Shown piece by piece: positions 1 to 8,836 of a DNA stretch of 32,270 nucleotides. The position numbers and the translations under genes were made by a program. The DNA is from Thalassotalea_E sp964620605. GTDB lineage: Bacteria; Pseudomonadota; Gammaproteobacteria; Enterobacterales; Alteromonadaceae. Within the stretch, counting starts at the first letter, position 1. The number at the start of each line of letters is the position of its first letter. A model generated the notes under the pieces. It made no database searches. It saw nothing but the letters and a program-made list of their open reading frames with translations, and had not been told where the DNA came from. Location: contig CAZUHQ010000033.1 of assembly GCA_964620605.1 (NCBI GenBank), positions 1 through 32,270 of the forward strand, read 5' to 3'.

Positions 1-27
1 GTGACTTTGCAGGAGCATAAAGTCTTT

Positions 28-67
28 AGTGCTTTATCATGTGGAACAACCACACATCAAAAGCACT
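28..67. terminator. Inverted repeat downstream of GH97, possible terminator
   Basis: AGTGCTTT (28-35) and AAAGCACT (60-67) are perfect 8-bp arms, and inside them TGTGG (40-44) pairs with CCACA (50-54) around an AACAA loop. The hairpin begins about 58 bases past the GH97 stop codon, where the minus-strand operon should end. Neither strand has a clear T tract after the stem, so a standard Rho-independent terminator is not shown. It could instead be a 3'-end stabilising hairpin. The rest of 1-125 shows no gene. Confidence 0.4.
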
Positions 68-125
68 GCCTTGTATAAATTTCTAACAAACTGCTGCAAA
101 AACAAACTTGAAAGATCAACACGCC

Positions 126-2702
126 CTAATGAACGATAATTTCATCGGCGAAAATAAAACATTCCTGCCCGGGGCGAATATGCCAGTTGGGCAGTTTAGC
201 AATGTTGTTCGCCTGTACCCGAATATAGCGGGCACTTTTGTTTTTTAATTCAACGGTAAAATGCTTTCGCTGATAATCTGGCATATGCTCGTCAGACTGA
301 AAGCTAATTTCACCAACAGGCTGAAAACTTTCACCATCATCTGACAGTGCAAAGTGTACTTTGCTCGGCAATAAAATGGAATGCAGCACACTTTGCAAAA
401 ATTTAATTTCAATTGATGATATTTGTTGCTGCTCGCCAAGATCTATCACTACATCTAAGTCTTTCTCGCGATAACCTTGCCAGAGCGTTTTGTAATCTGC
501 CCCACCAACAATGCCATCGACTAATGCATTATCACCGCCCGCGCTGTAAGCTGCATCATATTGACTGAGTATTTTAACGTTTTTATTAACCGCCAGATGA
601 TTCACCTGAATAATTTCGCCATAACGCTTTGCCTGCTTAAACAGTTCAAAATTATCTATTGCCTGCTGATTGTGTAAGCTAATCGATGGCGCTAGCGCCT
701 GTTTTGCATTTACTGGCGCAAGATAGACAGCATGACCGCCACTGCCGGCAAGTGCAACAGTTAACTTATCACCTTTTTTCACACGATATGACTGAATGTT
801 AATAGCGGTTGGATTTTGCTGATAACTGGTATTTTTGGCATCACTAAATACCCTTGCGGTATAAGTCATCCCAGGTTCCAAAAAATCCAGCTCGGCGGTT
901 AACTGCCGAGGCTGCTCATCTGTCATCGCACCAATAAACCACTGCTCGCCAAAGCGCCGGGCGGTGATAATATAATCGCCGATTTCACCAGTCAGCACCT
1001 TGGTTTCATCCCAAGTGGTCGGCACTTGTCCAATAAATTCAAACGCCGGTTGCTGGTGATAATTTTCTATCATATCCGACGCCATTTGCAACGGGCTATA
1101 AAGCACAACATACATAGCCAGTTGCCGCGCCAATGTTGAGTGAATACGGTATTGCTGCTGCGGATCAAACAGGATATTAAAAATACCCGGGGTATAATCC
1201 AATGGCCCGGCTAATAACCGGGTAAAAGGCAAAGTCACGGTATGCTCCGGCGGATTACCAGCGCTCCAGCCATTCCACTCCATACCGCGCGCGCCTTCTC
1301 TGGTCATCATGTTCGGGTAAGTACGACGCAATCCGGTGGGCTTAATCGGTTCATGGGCATTGACCATTATTTGATGCTTTGCCGCCAGCTCCAGCACTTT
1401 TCGATAATGATTAACCATCTGTTGGCCGTGATGATGCATACCCTTAGGCACCATATGCCCGGCATAACCGGTTTTTATCGCGTGAACTCCTGCCTCTTGA
1501 TAGAGCTGAAATGCCCTTTCCATCTGGCGTTCATACATAGGAATATTACCGCCGGTTTCATGATGACCGATTAATGCAACGCCGCGCTGCTTGCCATAAT
1601 TCACGATTTCTTTTAGCTCAAAATCACTATACGCCTTGGTAAAATCCTGCACATTCAATGCACTGTGCCAGCTTTCCCAGCCCTGATTCCAGCCTTCAAC
1701 CAGCACGCCGCCGATATTGTGCGCGGCGGCAAAATCCATATAGGCCTTGGTATTTTCGGTAGTTGCGCCATGCTTTGGCCCGGCCTGCCAAGTATATTTG
1801 CGCATATGCATGCCCCACCAAATCCCCAAATATTTCATTGGCTTGATCCAGGAGGTATCAATAATAACGCTCGGCTCGTTAAGATTGACGATCAGATCTG
1901 ACTCAATTAGCTCGGCGACATTATTCGCCACTTGTATGGTGCGCCACGGCGACTGAAACGGTGTTTTTCCTTTGACTTTAATGCCGTCCGGCCAGGGTAC
2001 TAGCTCACTGGTTAGCCGATAAGCATGCGCCTTACTTTTTACTAAGGTCATGCCGGCATAATCCGTTAATGCCGCTTCATGAATACTGAAATATTGCCCG
2101 GTTTTGCTCTTAAAGGTAATAGGGGTATTTACCGCCTGCACCTTGGCTAACGACGTTTGCCGATATAGCGCTTCGTAACTGTCATAATCTGCCGGTGTCC
2201 ACCAGCTTTTAAGATCTTCAGTAAAGGTAAATTCAGTTTGCTCCGAAGTAATGGCAAAATCCGTTAAATGTGGCTGCTCGGGAAACTGATAACGAAACGC
2301 CACACCGTCGTTATAAACACGAAAAACTACCACTAACTGACGCGCTAATTTCGTAGTTTCAGTTAAAGTTACCGTCAGTTCGTTAAAATGATCAACCGCC
2401 TGATTCGACTGGCCCCAAAGTTTTTCCCAGCTTTCATTGACCTTGCGCTTTTCAGCTGAGGATAAAACAAAATTCCCCGCTAATGCGGCTTGCTTAAGAA
2501 AAACAAAGCCGAGTTTTGAGGGAGCAATAATTTCAATGTTATTGCTCAATACCCGGTATTTTGCCTCGCCGTTAGCTAATAAAAATTCAAGCTGTAGATG
2601 CTTATCCGGCGAGTTGATTATTTTACTTTCGCTACCATAACCAAAGACGGCATTGCTAAAAGTTAAGATCAGCAGAGCCAGTAAAACGGGAAATTTTAAC
2701 AT
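126..2702 (-). CDS. GH97 alpha-glucosidase (SusB-like, inverting type) with extra C-terminal domain
   Basis: Predicted exo-acting alpha-glucosidase of family GH97, secreted to the periplasm. The 858-residue protein starts with a signal peptide (about 1-21). A beta-sandwich region is followed by a TIM-barrel-like core at about 285-560 carrying the blocks GIWWGMHM, VLVEGWNQGWE, HHETGG (Glu382), IKTGYAG, NAHEPIKPTG (Glu451) and MIENY (Glu546). These match SusB, the inverting glucosidase branch. The Asp nucleophile motif of retaining GH97 galactosidases is not seen at IKTGYAG. Residues about 700-858 form a discoidin/F5-8C-like beta-sandwich (YSAGGDNALVDG, then DLDVVIDLG) that ordinary GH97 proteins of about 650-740 residues lack; similar domains end many GH20 proteins. 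It is the last gene of the minus-strand operon, 51 bases after the glycosylasparaginase. Role inferred: trimming glucose caps from Glc(1-3)Man9 glycans. Family call is firm, substrate is not. Confidence 0.9.
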   Translation of the reverse strand: MLKFPVLLALLILTFSNAVFGYGSESKIINSPDKHLQLEFLLANGEAKYRVLSNNIEIIAPSKLGFVFLKQAALAGNFVLSSAEKRKVNESWEKLWGQSNQAVDHFNELTVTLTETTKLARQLVVVFRVYNDGVAFRYQFPEQPHLTDFAITSEQTEFTFTEDLKSWWTPADYDSYEALYRQTSLAKVQAVNTPITFKSKTGQYFSIHEAALTDYAGMTLVKSKAHAYRLTSELVPWPDGIKVKGKTPFQSPWRTIQVANNVAELIESDLIVNLNEPSVIIDTSWIKPMKYLGIWWGMHMRKYTWQAGPKHGATTENTKAYMDFAAAHNIGGVLVEGWNQGWESWHSALNVQDFTKAYSDFELKEIVNYGKQRGVALIGHHETGGNIPMYERQMERAFQLYQEAGVHAIKTGYAGHMVPKGMHHHGQQMVNHYRKVLELAAKHQIMVNAHEPIKPTGLRRTYPNMMTREGARGMEWNGWSAGNPPEHTVTLPFTRLLAGPLDYTPGIFNILFDPQQQYRIHSTLARQLAMYVVLYSPLQMASDMIENYHQQPAFEFIGQVPTTWDETKVLTGEIGDYIITARRFGEQWFIGAMTDEQPRQLTAELDFLEPGMTYTARVFSDAKNTSYQQNPTAINIQSYRVKKGDKLTVALAGSGGHAVYLAPVNAKQALAPSISLHNQQAIDNFELFKQAKRYGEIIQVNHLAVNKNVKILSQYDAAYSAGGDNALVDGIVGGADYKTLWQGYREKDLDVVIDLGEQQQISSIEIKFLQSVLHSILLPSKVHFALSDDGESFQPVGEISFQSDEHMPDYQRKHFTVELKNKSARYIRVQANNIAKLPNWHIRPGQECFIFADEIIVH

Positions 2703-2753
2703 GTTTAGTACTTAGTTAATAAAATTTGATGGCATGAGTGAGCTATTGCCCAC

Positions 2754-3746
2754 TCAAGATAATATGCTTTTCGCATCAAGCAGTTCAGTGCCAGACTTAG
2801 CCGTTACCGCATAATTAAAGCCCGGTTGAATACAGTAAGAGCCGTATTCTCCTGACTTGCTTAACGCCAAAAAACCAACCTGAAATTGTTGATAGTCACC
2901 AAGTTTATCAGCAATTCGCTCAACTGCTGCCTCACAGGCCTCAGTAGGATTCATTCCCTGGCGCATCATTTCCACCACTAAATGACAACCAACAGTTTTG
3001 ATCATTAATTCGCCCATGCCGGTTGCGGTTGCCGCGCCGACTTCATTATCGACATAAAGTCCAGCACCGATTATCGGTGAGTCGCCAACTCGCCCCGCCA
3101 TTTTATAGGCTGCGCCACTGGTGGTGCAGGCACCAGATAAGTCGCCATTTTTATCTAATGCCAGCATGCCGATAGTATCGTGATTTTCAATATTAATCAC
3201 CGGCTGATATTGTGATTTTTTCAGCCATTGCCGCCAATCGGCTTCCGCCTGCTTGGTCAGTAAGTTTTCTTGCTGAAAACCCTGCTCCTTGGCAAATTGC
3301 AATGCGCCATCGCCAACCAGCATGACATGCGGGGTTTTCTCCATCACTAAACGGGCAACCGAAATTGGATGTTTAATATGTTGCAAACAGGCAACTGAAC
3401 CGGCGTTTTGCTGTTCATCCATGATACAAGCATCTAAGGTGACATTACCTTCTCGGTCAGGATAACCGCCGAGGCCAACGGTGCGCACCTCAGGGTCTGC
3501 TTCCGGCACGCGCACGCCCTGCTCTACCGCATCTATTGCCTTGCCCCCTGCCAGCAACACTTGCCAGGCAGCCTTATTCGCGGCAACGCCATGTTGCCAG
3601 GTGGAAATCACTATCGGCTTATTTTTCGTTACTTTTACTTCTGGTAAAACAGCGCTTGGTTTCGCCATCGCCCTGGAGAATAATCCCGAACCTAAGGCGG
3701 AGGCTCCCGTTATGGCAAATTTTAAAAATGTTCTTTTTGTTGTCAT
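2754..3746 (-). CDS. Glycosylasparaginase (N4-(beta-N-acetylglucosaminyl)-L-asparaginase)
   Basis: Ntn-hydrolase that cuts the amide bond between GlcNAc and asparagine, giving aspartate and GlcNAc (through the 1-amino sugar). At 330 residues it has the usual length. The autoprocessing site is NHDTIGM with Thr191 as the new N-terminal nucleophile, followed by the substrate-binding blocks GRVGDSP (218-224), GAGLYVD and ATGMGE, as in the Elizabethkingia enzyme. The N-terminus TTKRTFLKF followed by a hydrophobic stretch ending in AMA resembles a Tat signal peptide with Lys-Arg replacing Arg-Arg, so export is likely and the route uncertain. It lies between the amino-sugar kinase and GH97. Together with the local GH85, which leaves a single GlcNAc on Asn, it would recover that last sugar. 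The protein linkage must be proteolysed first, because the family needs a free Asn alpha-amino or carboxyl group. Confidence 0.93.
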   Translation of the reverse strand: MTTKRTFLKFAITGASALGSGLFSRAMAKPSAVLPEVKVTKNKPIVISTWQHGVAANKAAWQVLLAGGKAIDAVEQGVRVPEADPEVRTVGLGGYPDREGNVTLDACIMDEQQNAGSVACLQHIKHPISVARLVMEKTPHVMLVGDGALQFAKEQGFQQENLLTKQAEADWRQWLKKSQYQPVINIENHDTIGMLALDKNGDLSGACTTSGAAYKMAGRVGDSPIIGAGLYVDNEVGAATATGMGELMIKTVGCHLVVEMMRQGMNPTEACEAAVERIADKLGDYQQFQVGFLALSKSGEYGSYCIQPGFNYAVTAKSGTELLDAKSILS

Positions 3747-3778
3747 TTAACTGCCCGTTACAATAGTTAAGTAAATAA

Positions 3779-4675
3779 TTATGAAATCACAGCCACTTGA
3801 TGTTGCTGCCTGGCAAAGCAAATGGCGCCATATTCAGGTGAATGGATCGGCGTTGAGAGCTTAGCCACGATATCCTTATCTAAGTAATGCACCAGCTGCT
3901 CGGCAACCCCACCAATGATCGAGATTCGCGGTGGATTGTTTTGCAAAAGCAAAACAATAATTCGCTCAAGAAAATCACAGCTGTCAGCAATGAGCTCTTT
4001 GGCAACCGTATCGCCTTGCTGAGCCGCACGAAACACTAATGGCGCCAAAGTGCCGTACTCTCTCGCTTTGGCATCTGCCAGTTTATCCGCCAATTGATAA
4101 CCGCGAGCATCAAGCTGCTCAAATAACAGCTCGCTCAATAAAGTTTTCGGCGCCAGTTTATCGTGTGCCAGCAAAGCCGCCTGCACCGCCTGATAACCGA
4201 GCCAGGAACCACTACAATGATCCGCCTGTAAAAAACCATAACCACCAATTGCCTTCTGCTTACCATTTACCACAGATAAAGCACTAAACCCGGTGCCGAC
4301 AATAGCGACAGCGCCATCCATGCCATCATGTGCGCCCAGAGTGGCGGCATAGAGATCATCGGTAAAATAAATCGCCCGAAACGGGTGCTGCCACTGCTCC
4401 ATCATGGCGCGATAACGCGGTAAATGCAGCCCCGCCAAACCAGCGCCAACCACCAGGTTTTTATAAAATTGCTCTGAAAGCCCAGCCTGCTTTAACGCCA
4501 TATTAACTGCTGTGATAATGGATTTGATCACCACAGACAAGCCGTGAGACGGGTTTGCCGTACCGCCTAAGCCCTGACCGATTAACTCCCCTGACTTTGA
4601 GACAATGCGCGCCCGACAGTTAGTGCCACCGCCATCGATACCGACATAAAAAATTTCGTGTTGCTGATTTGTCAT
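3779..4675 (-). CDS. BadF/BadG-type ATPase, probable N-acetylglucosamine (or glucosamine) kinase
   Basis: ASKHA-fold sugar kinase predicted to phosphorylate GlcNAc in the cytoplasm. The 298-residue protein shows the phosphate-1 loop DGGGTN (14-19), an acidic pair at 106-107 (Asp107 the likely base), the phosphate-2 loop GTGF (127-130) and the segment GGYGFLQADHCSGSWLG at about 144-160 typical of the BadF/NAGK group. There is no signal peptide. It lies 32 bases upstream of the glycosylasparaginase gap and 24 bases after the GH92 lipoprotein, within one operon. Both glycosylasparaginase and the GH2 enzyme release GlcNAc, which supports GlcNAc as substrate. Glucosamine kinase is the main alternative. 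The downstream deacetylase and deaminase (NagA, NagB) are not in the window. Confidence 0.85.
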   Translation of the reverse strand: MTNQQHEIFYVGIDGGGTNCRARIVSKSGELIGQGLGGTANPSHGLSVVIKSIITAVNMALKQAGLSEQFYKNLVVGAGLAGLHLPRYRAMMEQWQHPFRAIYFTDDLYAATLGAHDGMDGAVAIVGTGFSALSVVNGKQKAIGGYGFLQADHCSGSWLGYQAVQAALLAHDKLAPKTLLSELLFEQLDARGYQLADKLADAKAREYGTLAPLVFRAAQQGDTVAKELIADSCDFLERIIVLLLQNNPPRISIIGGVAEQLVHYLDKDIVAKLSTPIHSPEYGAICFARQQHQVAVIS

Positions 4676-4699
4676 CTTGCTATCAAAAACCTGCCTTTA

Positions 4700-6931
4700 T
4701 CAGTGCTGAAACAAAAAGCGTAATGAACCGCCCGCCATGATTTCACTATAGCTAATGTAATGACGATCCAAGTTTTGTCCGTTCAGCTGCACTTGTTCAA
4801 TAAAATTTTCACCATTACTGTACTGCTGATCTATGGTTAATACTTTGCCACCAGCTAATTGTAAATTCACTTTATCAAATAACGGCGTGCCAAAGACAAA
4901 ATTACCATCAGCAGGATTTACCGGATAAAAGCCGAGCGCGCTTAGCACGTACCAGGATGACATCTGACCAACATCATCATTGCCGGCTAAGCCATCAGGT
5001 TCAGCGCGATACATGGTTTCCCGGATCTCTTTGATCCTCGCTTCCCCTTTATATTTTTGTTCAGTAAAAGCATATAGATACGGAATATGGTGGCAAGGTT
5101 CGTTGCCGTGCGCGTACTGACCGATCAGCCCGGAAATATCGGGTGACACATCGCCTTCCATTTCTGAACTGACGGTAAACAACTGATCGAGCTTATCAAC
5201 AAAGGCCTGCTCGCTGCCAAACAAAGCTTTTAATCCGGCAACATCGTGCGGCACAAACCAGGTATATTGCCAGGCATTGGCTTCGGTATAGTCGGTCGTG
5301 CGGTGATCAACATGAGTTGGACTAAAGTTTTTTACCCACTGGCCATTTTGATCTTTGCCGCGCATAAAGCCAGTTTTTGCGTCGAATAACTGATTATAAG
5401 CCTGCGAGCGCTCACTGAAATACTGATAATCCTCGTCTTTGCCCAGCGCTTTGGCAAGCTGCGCTATCGCCCAGTCATCATAGGCATATTCCAGGGTTTT
5501 CGAAACCGCTTCTACTTCGAGCTCTGAGGGTATATGGCCGTATTTTCTCAATAAATCGATGCCAAAACGATTTTGCATCGCAGAATGTTTACTCGCTGCT
5601 AACAGCTTTTCACCACTAACAGTCGTTAGTCCTTTTAAGTAAGCATCCACCAAAACCGGCACTGCGTGATAACCGATCATAACATCGGTTTCGTTCGACA
5701 TTAGATCCCAGGTCGGTAACATTCCCGCTTCATCATAAAACGCGACCATAGATTTTACTAAATCATCCACCATCTCAGGATTAGTAATGGTTAGCAGCGG
5801 ATGCAAAGCGCGAAAGGTATCCCACAGTGAAAACAGGGTATAACGGTTATAGCCTTGTGCCTTATGAGTTTTACCGTCCGCGCCGTAATACTCGCCATTG
5901 GCATCACTAAAAAGGTGCGGCGCAATAAAGGCATGATAAAGCGAAGTATAAAATTTGGTTTTTGATACCTCATTATTGTCACTGACCTGGATTTTGCTTA
6001 ACTGCTGACGCCATAAGTTTTCCGCCGCGAGCTTAGTGCCAGCAAAATCAAATTCCGGTGCTTCCAGTGCGATGTTTTTCCCTGCGCCGTCGATGCTGGC
6101 ATAAGAAATTCCCACTTTCACCGTTAACTGGTTATTTTTTAAATGCGGGAAACTTAATACCGCTTCGGTTTTTTTTGCCTGCACTGAACTGCCAGTTACC
6201 GTAGATTTATCCTGATATAACTGATATTGAAATGGCTCACTAAACTCCATGGTAAAATACACTGGCTGAAACTTGGCCCAACCGGACGATTTACGATAAC
6301 CCACCAGTTTGGTTTCACTTGCCACCTTAAAATAGGTATCAATTGCTTTATCGTAATTTTGTGCATAGCCGAGATCGATTAATAATTGCGGCGTGCCTTT
6401 ATCACCAAAGCTGTATCTGTGAACACCGACTCTAGCGGTAGCGGTTAATTCCGCTTTAATATCTGGCTGTTCAAGATAGACCGAATAATAACCGGCAGAT
6501 GCCTGCTCATTGTCTTTTTGATAACTTGCATATAAATGCCCAATTTCGTTTTGGCTATTTTCCGGATAGCTGGAAACAAACGGCATCACCAGAATATCGA
6601 GCAGATCGCCAACGCCGGTGCCAGATAAATGAGTATGACTAAAGCCCAGTAAAGTATTGTCAGAATAATGATAGCCGGAGGTCCAGTCCCAACGTTCTTT
6701 GGTTAAATTATCCGGGCTGAGCTGAACCATGCCAAAAGGCACAGTGGCACCGGGAAAAGTATGACCATGGCCGCCAGTACCGATAAACGGGTTAACATAA
6801 CTCAGCACATCTTGTGCCTGAGCGCTTAGCGTTTTCGGCTGCGGCGTTTCTTGTTTAACTGCTTGTTCTTGATTACAGGCAAACAACAATACTAAGGTTG
6901 CGCCTATAGATGCCATTGATTTGTTCATCAT
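4700..6931 (-). CDS. GH92 alpha-mannosidase, lipoprotein (paralog 1)
   Basis: Calcium-dependent inverting exo-alpha-mannosidase, anchored as a lipoprotein: lipobox LLFAC with Cys19. Family blocks in order: NPFIGTGGHGHTFPG (47-61), GFSHTHLSGTG (96-106), SLWDTFRALHP (368-378), WDLMSNETDVMIGYHAVP (408-425), DYTEANAWQY with probable general acid Glu550, HGNEPCHH (608-615) and LAGNDDVGQMSSW (648-660) carrying the base aspartates 651/652. Length 743 is normal for the family. It lacks the adjacent His-Glu pair, 51-52 residues after the acid, that marks alpha-1,2-specific enzymes such as BT3990; it has the GNEPxHH form instead, shared with paralog 3. So the linkage is unassigned, perhaps alpha-1,3 or alpha-1,6. 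It lies between the SSS symporter and the kinase in the same operon. Two adjacent ATG codons open the frame; either is acceptable. Confidence 0.95.
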   Translation of the reverse strand: MMNKSMASIGATLVLLFACNQEQAVKQETPQPKTLSAQAQDVLSYVNPFIGTGGHGHTFPGATVPFGMVQLSPDNLTKERWDWTSGYHYSDNTLLGFSHTHLSGTGVGDLLDILVMPFVSSYPENSQNEIGHLYASYQKDNEQASAGYYSVYLEQPDIKAELTATARVGVHRYSFGDKGTPQLLIDLGYAQNYDKAIDTYFKVASETKLVGYRKSSGWAKFQPVYFTMEFSEPFQYQLYQDKSTVTGSSVQAKKTEAVLSFPHLKNNQLTVKVGISYASIDGAGKNIALEAPEFDFAGTKLAAENLWRQQLSKIQVSDNNEVSKTKFYTSLYHAFIAPHLFSDANGEYYGADGKTHKAQGYNRYTLFSLWDTFRALHPLLTITNPEMVDDLVKSMVAFYDEAGMLPTWDLMSNETDVMIGYHAVPVLVDAYLKGLTTVSGEKLLAASKHSAMQNRFGIDLLRKYGHIPSELEVEAVSKTLEYAYDDWAIAQLAKALGKDEDYQYFSERSQAYNQLFDAKTGFMRGKDQNGQWVKNFSPTHVDHRTTDYTEANAWQYTWFVPHDVAGLKALFGSEQAFVDKLDQLFTVSSEMEGDVSPDISGLIGQYAHGNEPCHHIPYLYAFTEQKYKGEARIKEIRETMYRAEPDGLAGNDDVGQMSSWYVLSALGFYPVNPADGNFVFGTPLFDKVNLQLAGGKVLTIDQQYSNGENFIEQVQLNGQNLDRHYISYSEIMAGGSLRFLFQH

Positions 6932-7017
6932 ATTATTTAACTTTTTCTTATTTATTACTTTGTGTTGTTATTTAGAGCGATGTTCTTAGCTGTTGCCAGG
7001 TAAACAAGCAAACAGCG

Positions 7018-8802
7018 CTAGTCCTCTAATTTGTCGTACCAGTTTTTCTTTAAAATAAAGGAAGTGACTAACATCACAGTCAAGGCTATCGCCATCGAAA
7101 AATGCTCTTTGATCACCAGATAAATCGGTAATACCACCAGAGAGATTTGCCAGATCATGCCGACAACAATATTAACGGCATCGCGATAAAAATGATGATT
7201 GGCGATAAATTCAGGATGTTTCGCGACAACCTTGTCATGAATAGGTCGCCAAAAGCCCCAAGGCCGGACGTTCTGATAAAAGGTCATTAACACTTCATCG
7301 TCTTCCGGCGGCGTCGCTAAAGTACCGACAATAGAACCGACAAAGCCAGCAAGCAATAAAAACGGAAAAGCGTATAAAGGTTGCAACTCAGGGTAAACCA
7401 CAGGCAGAGCTAAAGATGCAACCAGCCCTGAGATCATGCCCCAAAAATAACCATAGGCATTAAAACGCCACCAGTGCCATTTTAATAAGTTGGCTGCGGC
7501 ATAACCGCCAAACAGCGCGCCAAAAATCCACTGCATGATGTCGTTAATGCTAGTAATTAAAAAACCAACACCAACACCAATCACGACTAATAAAGTCGAA
7601 ACCAGATAACTGATCAGCACATACTCGCGCTCACTACTGTTAGGTTTAAAATAACGTTTGTAAACATCATTAACGATATAAGCAGGCGCGGCATTAACGG
7701 ATGCGGCATAAGTCGACATAAATGCCGCCAGCAAACCGGCGATTAACAGGCCGCTTAGGCCAACCGGAACAAAGTTATCAATCGCATACGGCAGAATTTG
7801 TTCAAAATCAAATACCTGATTCGAAGCCTGGATTTCCGGCCCGATATATACCAGCGCCAGTACTGATAAACCTGCCACCATCATATAACGAGGGAAAAAC
7901 ATTACGAGTGATACGATGCCGCTCATTTTCGCCGCTTCTTTCGGCGATTTAGTGGCAAGAATACGCTGCATATCATAATTTGGTACTGGGCCTGCAAGGC
8001 TGGATAAAATGCCCTTAAACAGCATCATCATAAAAAAGAAGCCAAACAGGGTAAAACCATCCTCGGCAATTTTCTGATTCACCGAATCGATTACCCCGCT
8101 CCAGTTTAAATCCAGCTGCCAGCCAAAAAACAGTTCTTTCCAACCAGCTGGAATCGCTGCATTGAGCGCTTCGCTACTGACCATATTCATCGCAATAATA
8201 CCAACGGCAATTGCGGCTATTGTCATAATGATAAATTGCAAAATTTCGGTAAACACTACGCTATACATGCCGCCCTTTACCACATATAAGGTAGTGACGG
8301 TAAAAATGATCAATGCATAAGTATCCGGCGATAATTCCCAGGGAAAAAAGATCACCGCAAATTTGCCAATACCTTTAAACGCATAAGAAATAAAGCCTAT
8401 CGCGCTGACAATAGCAAAAATCACCACTGCAAGATGAGAGAGTTCCGCGCCACGCCCTGTACCAAAGCGGGTTTTTAACCATTCCGCTCCGGTCATCACA
8501 TTGGAACGACGTAACCAGGCAGACAAATAAATCATTAAAAACACCTGATTAAAAATCGGCCAAATCCATGGCAGCCACGCACTTTTCAGGCCATAGACAA
8601 AACACATAGACACCAGCCACATGGTACCGGCAATATCGAACATCCCGGAGGCATTAGACACCCCTAGCGCCCACCAGGGAATGTTCTTGCCCCCTAAAAA
8701 GTAGGCATCTAAATTGGTTGAGGCTTTTTTCGATAAGTAAAAGCCGATACCGACGGTTGCCAGCAGATAAAATGCAATGATAAATAAATCAACAGATGAC
8801 AT
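7018..8802 (-). CDS. SSS-family sodium:solute symporter, probable N-glycan core disaccharide importer
   Basis: Inner-membrane Na+-coupled transporter of the solute:sodium symporter family, about 594 residues with 13-14 hydrophobic segments. Typical features are the N-terminus VDLFIIAFYLLATVGIGFYLSKK, an AYFLGGK loop, the NASGMFDIAGTMW block and the conserved GPVPNYDMQRILATKSPKEAA loop. I chose ATG 8802 over an upstream in-frame start at 8856: the longer form would add a charged stretch ahead of the first membrane helix and overlap the GH2 gene, and AAGG (8809-8812) sits six bases before ATG 8802. It lies 34 bases after the cytoplasmic beta-mannosidase, so Man-beta-1,4-GlcNAc is the inferred cargo. 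Family call is firm; cargo is inference from context. Confidence 0.88.
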   Translation of the reverse strand: MSSVDLFIIAFYLLATVGIGFYLSKKASTNLDAYFLGGKNIPWWALGVSNASGMFDIAGTMWLVSMCFVYGLKSAWLPWIWPIFNQVFLMIYLSAWLRRSNVMTGAEWLKTRFGTGRGAELSHLAVVIFAIVSAIGFISYAFKGIGKFAVIFFPWELSPDTYALIIFTVTTLYVVKGGMYSVVFTEILQFIIMTIAAIAVGIIAMNMVSSEALNAAIPAGWKELFFGWQLDLNWSGVIDSVNQKIAEDGFTLFGFFFMMMLFKGILSSLAGPVPNYDMQRILATKSPKEAAKMSGIVSLVMFFPRYMMVAGLSVLALVYIGPEIQASNQVFDFEQILPYAIDNFVPVGLSGLLIAGLLAAFMSTYAASVNAAPAYIVNDVYKRYFKPNSSEREYVLISYLVSTLLVVIGVGVGFLITSINDIMQWIFGALFGGYAAANLLKWHWWRFNAYGYFWGMISGLVASLALPVVYPELQPLYAFPFLLLAGFVGSIVGTLATPPEDDEVLMTFYQNVRPWGFWRPIHDKVVAKHPEFIANHHFYRDAVNIVVGMIWQISLVVLPIYLVIKEHFSMAIALTVMLVTSFILKKNWYDKLED

Positions 8803-8808
8803 AGCAAA

Positions 8809-8812
8809 CCTT
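8809..8812 (-). promoter_or_regulatory. Ribosome binding site fixing the SSS symporter start
   Basis: AAGG on the minus strand lies six bases before ATG 8802. The alternative start at 8856 lies inside the GH2 coding region. This site supports the shorter protein. Confidence 0.6.
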
Positions 8813-8836
8813 ATTCTTCTTATTATTGATCGCTTG

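Noticed and set aside
2754..3746. Isoaspartyl peptidase/plant-type asparaginase as an alternative call
   Set aside because: The GRVGDSP block, the Elizabethkingia-like arrangement around Thr191 and the glycan context favour glycosylasparaginase.
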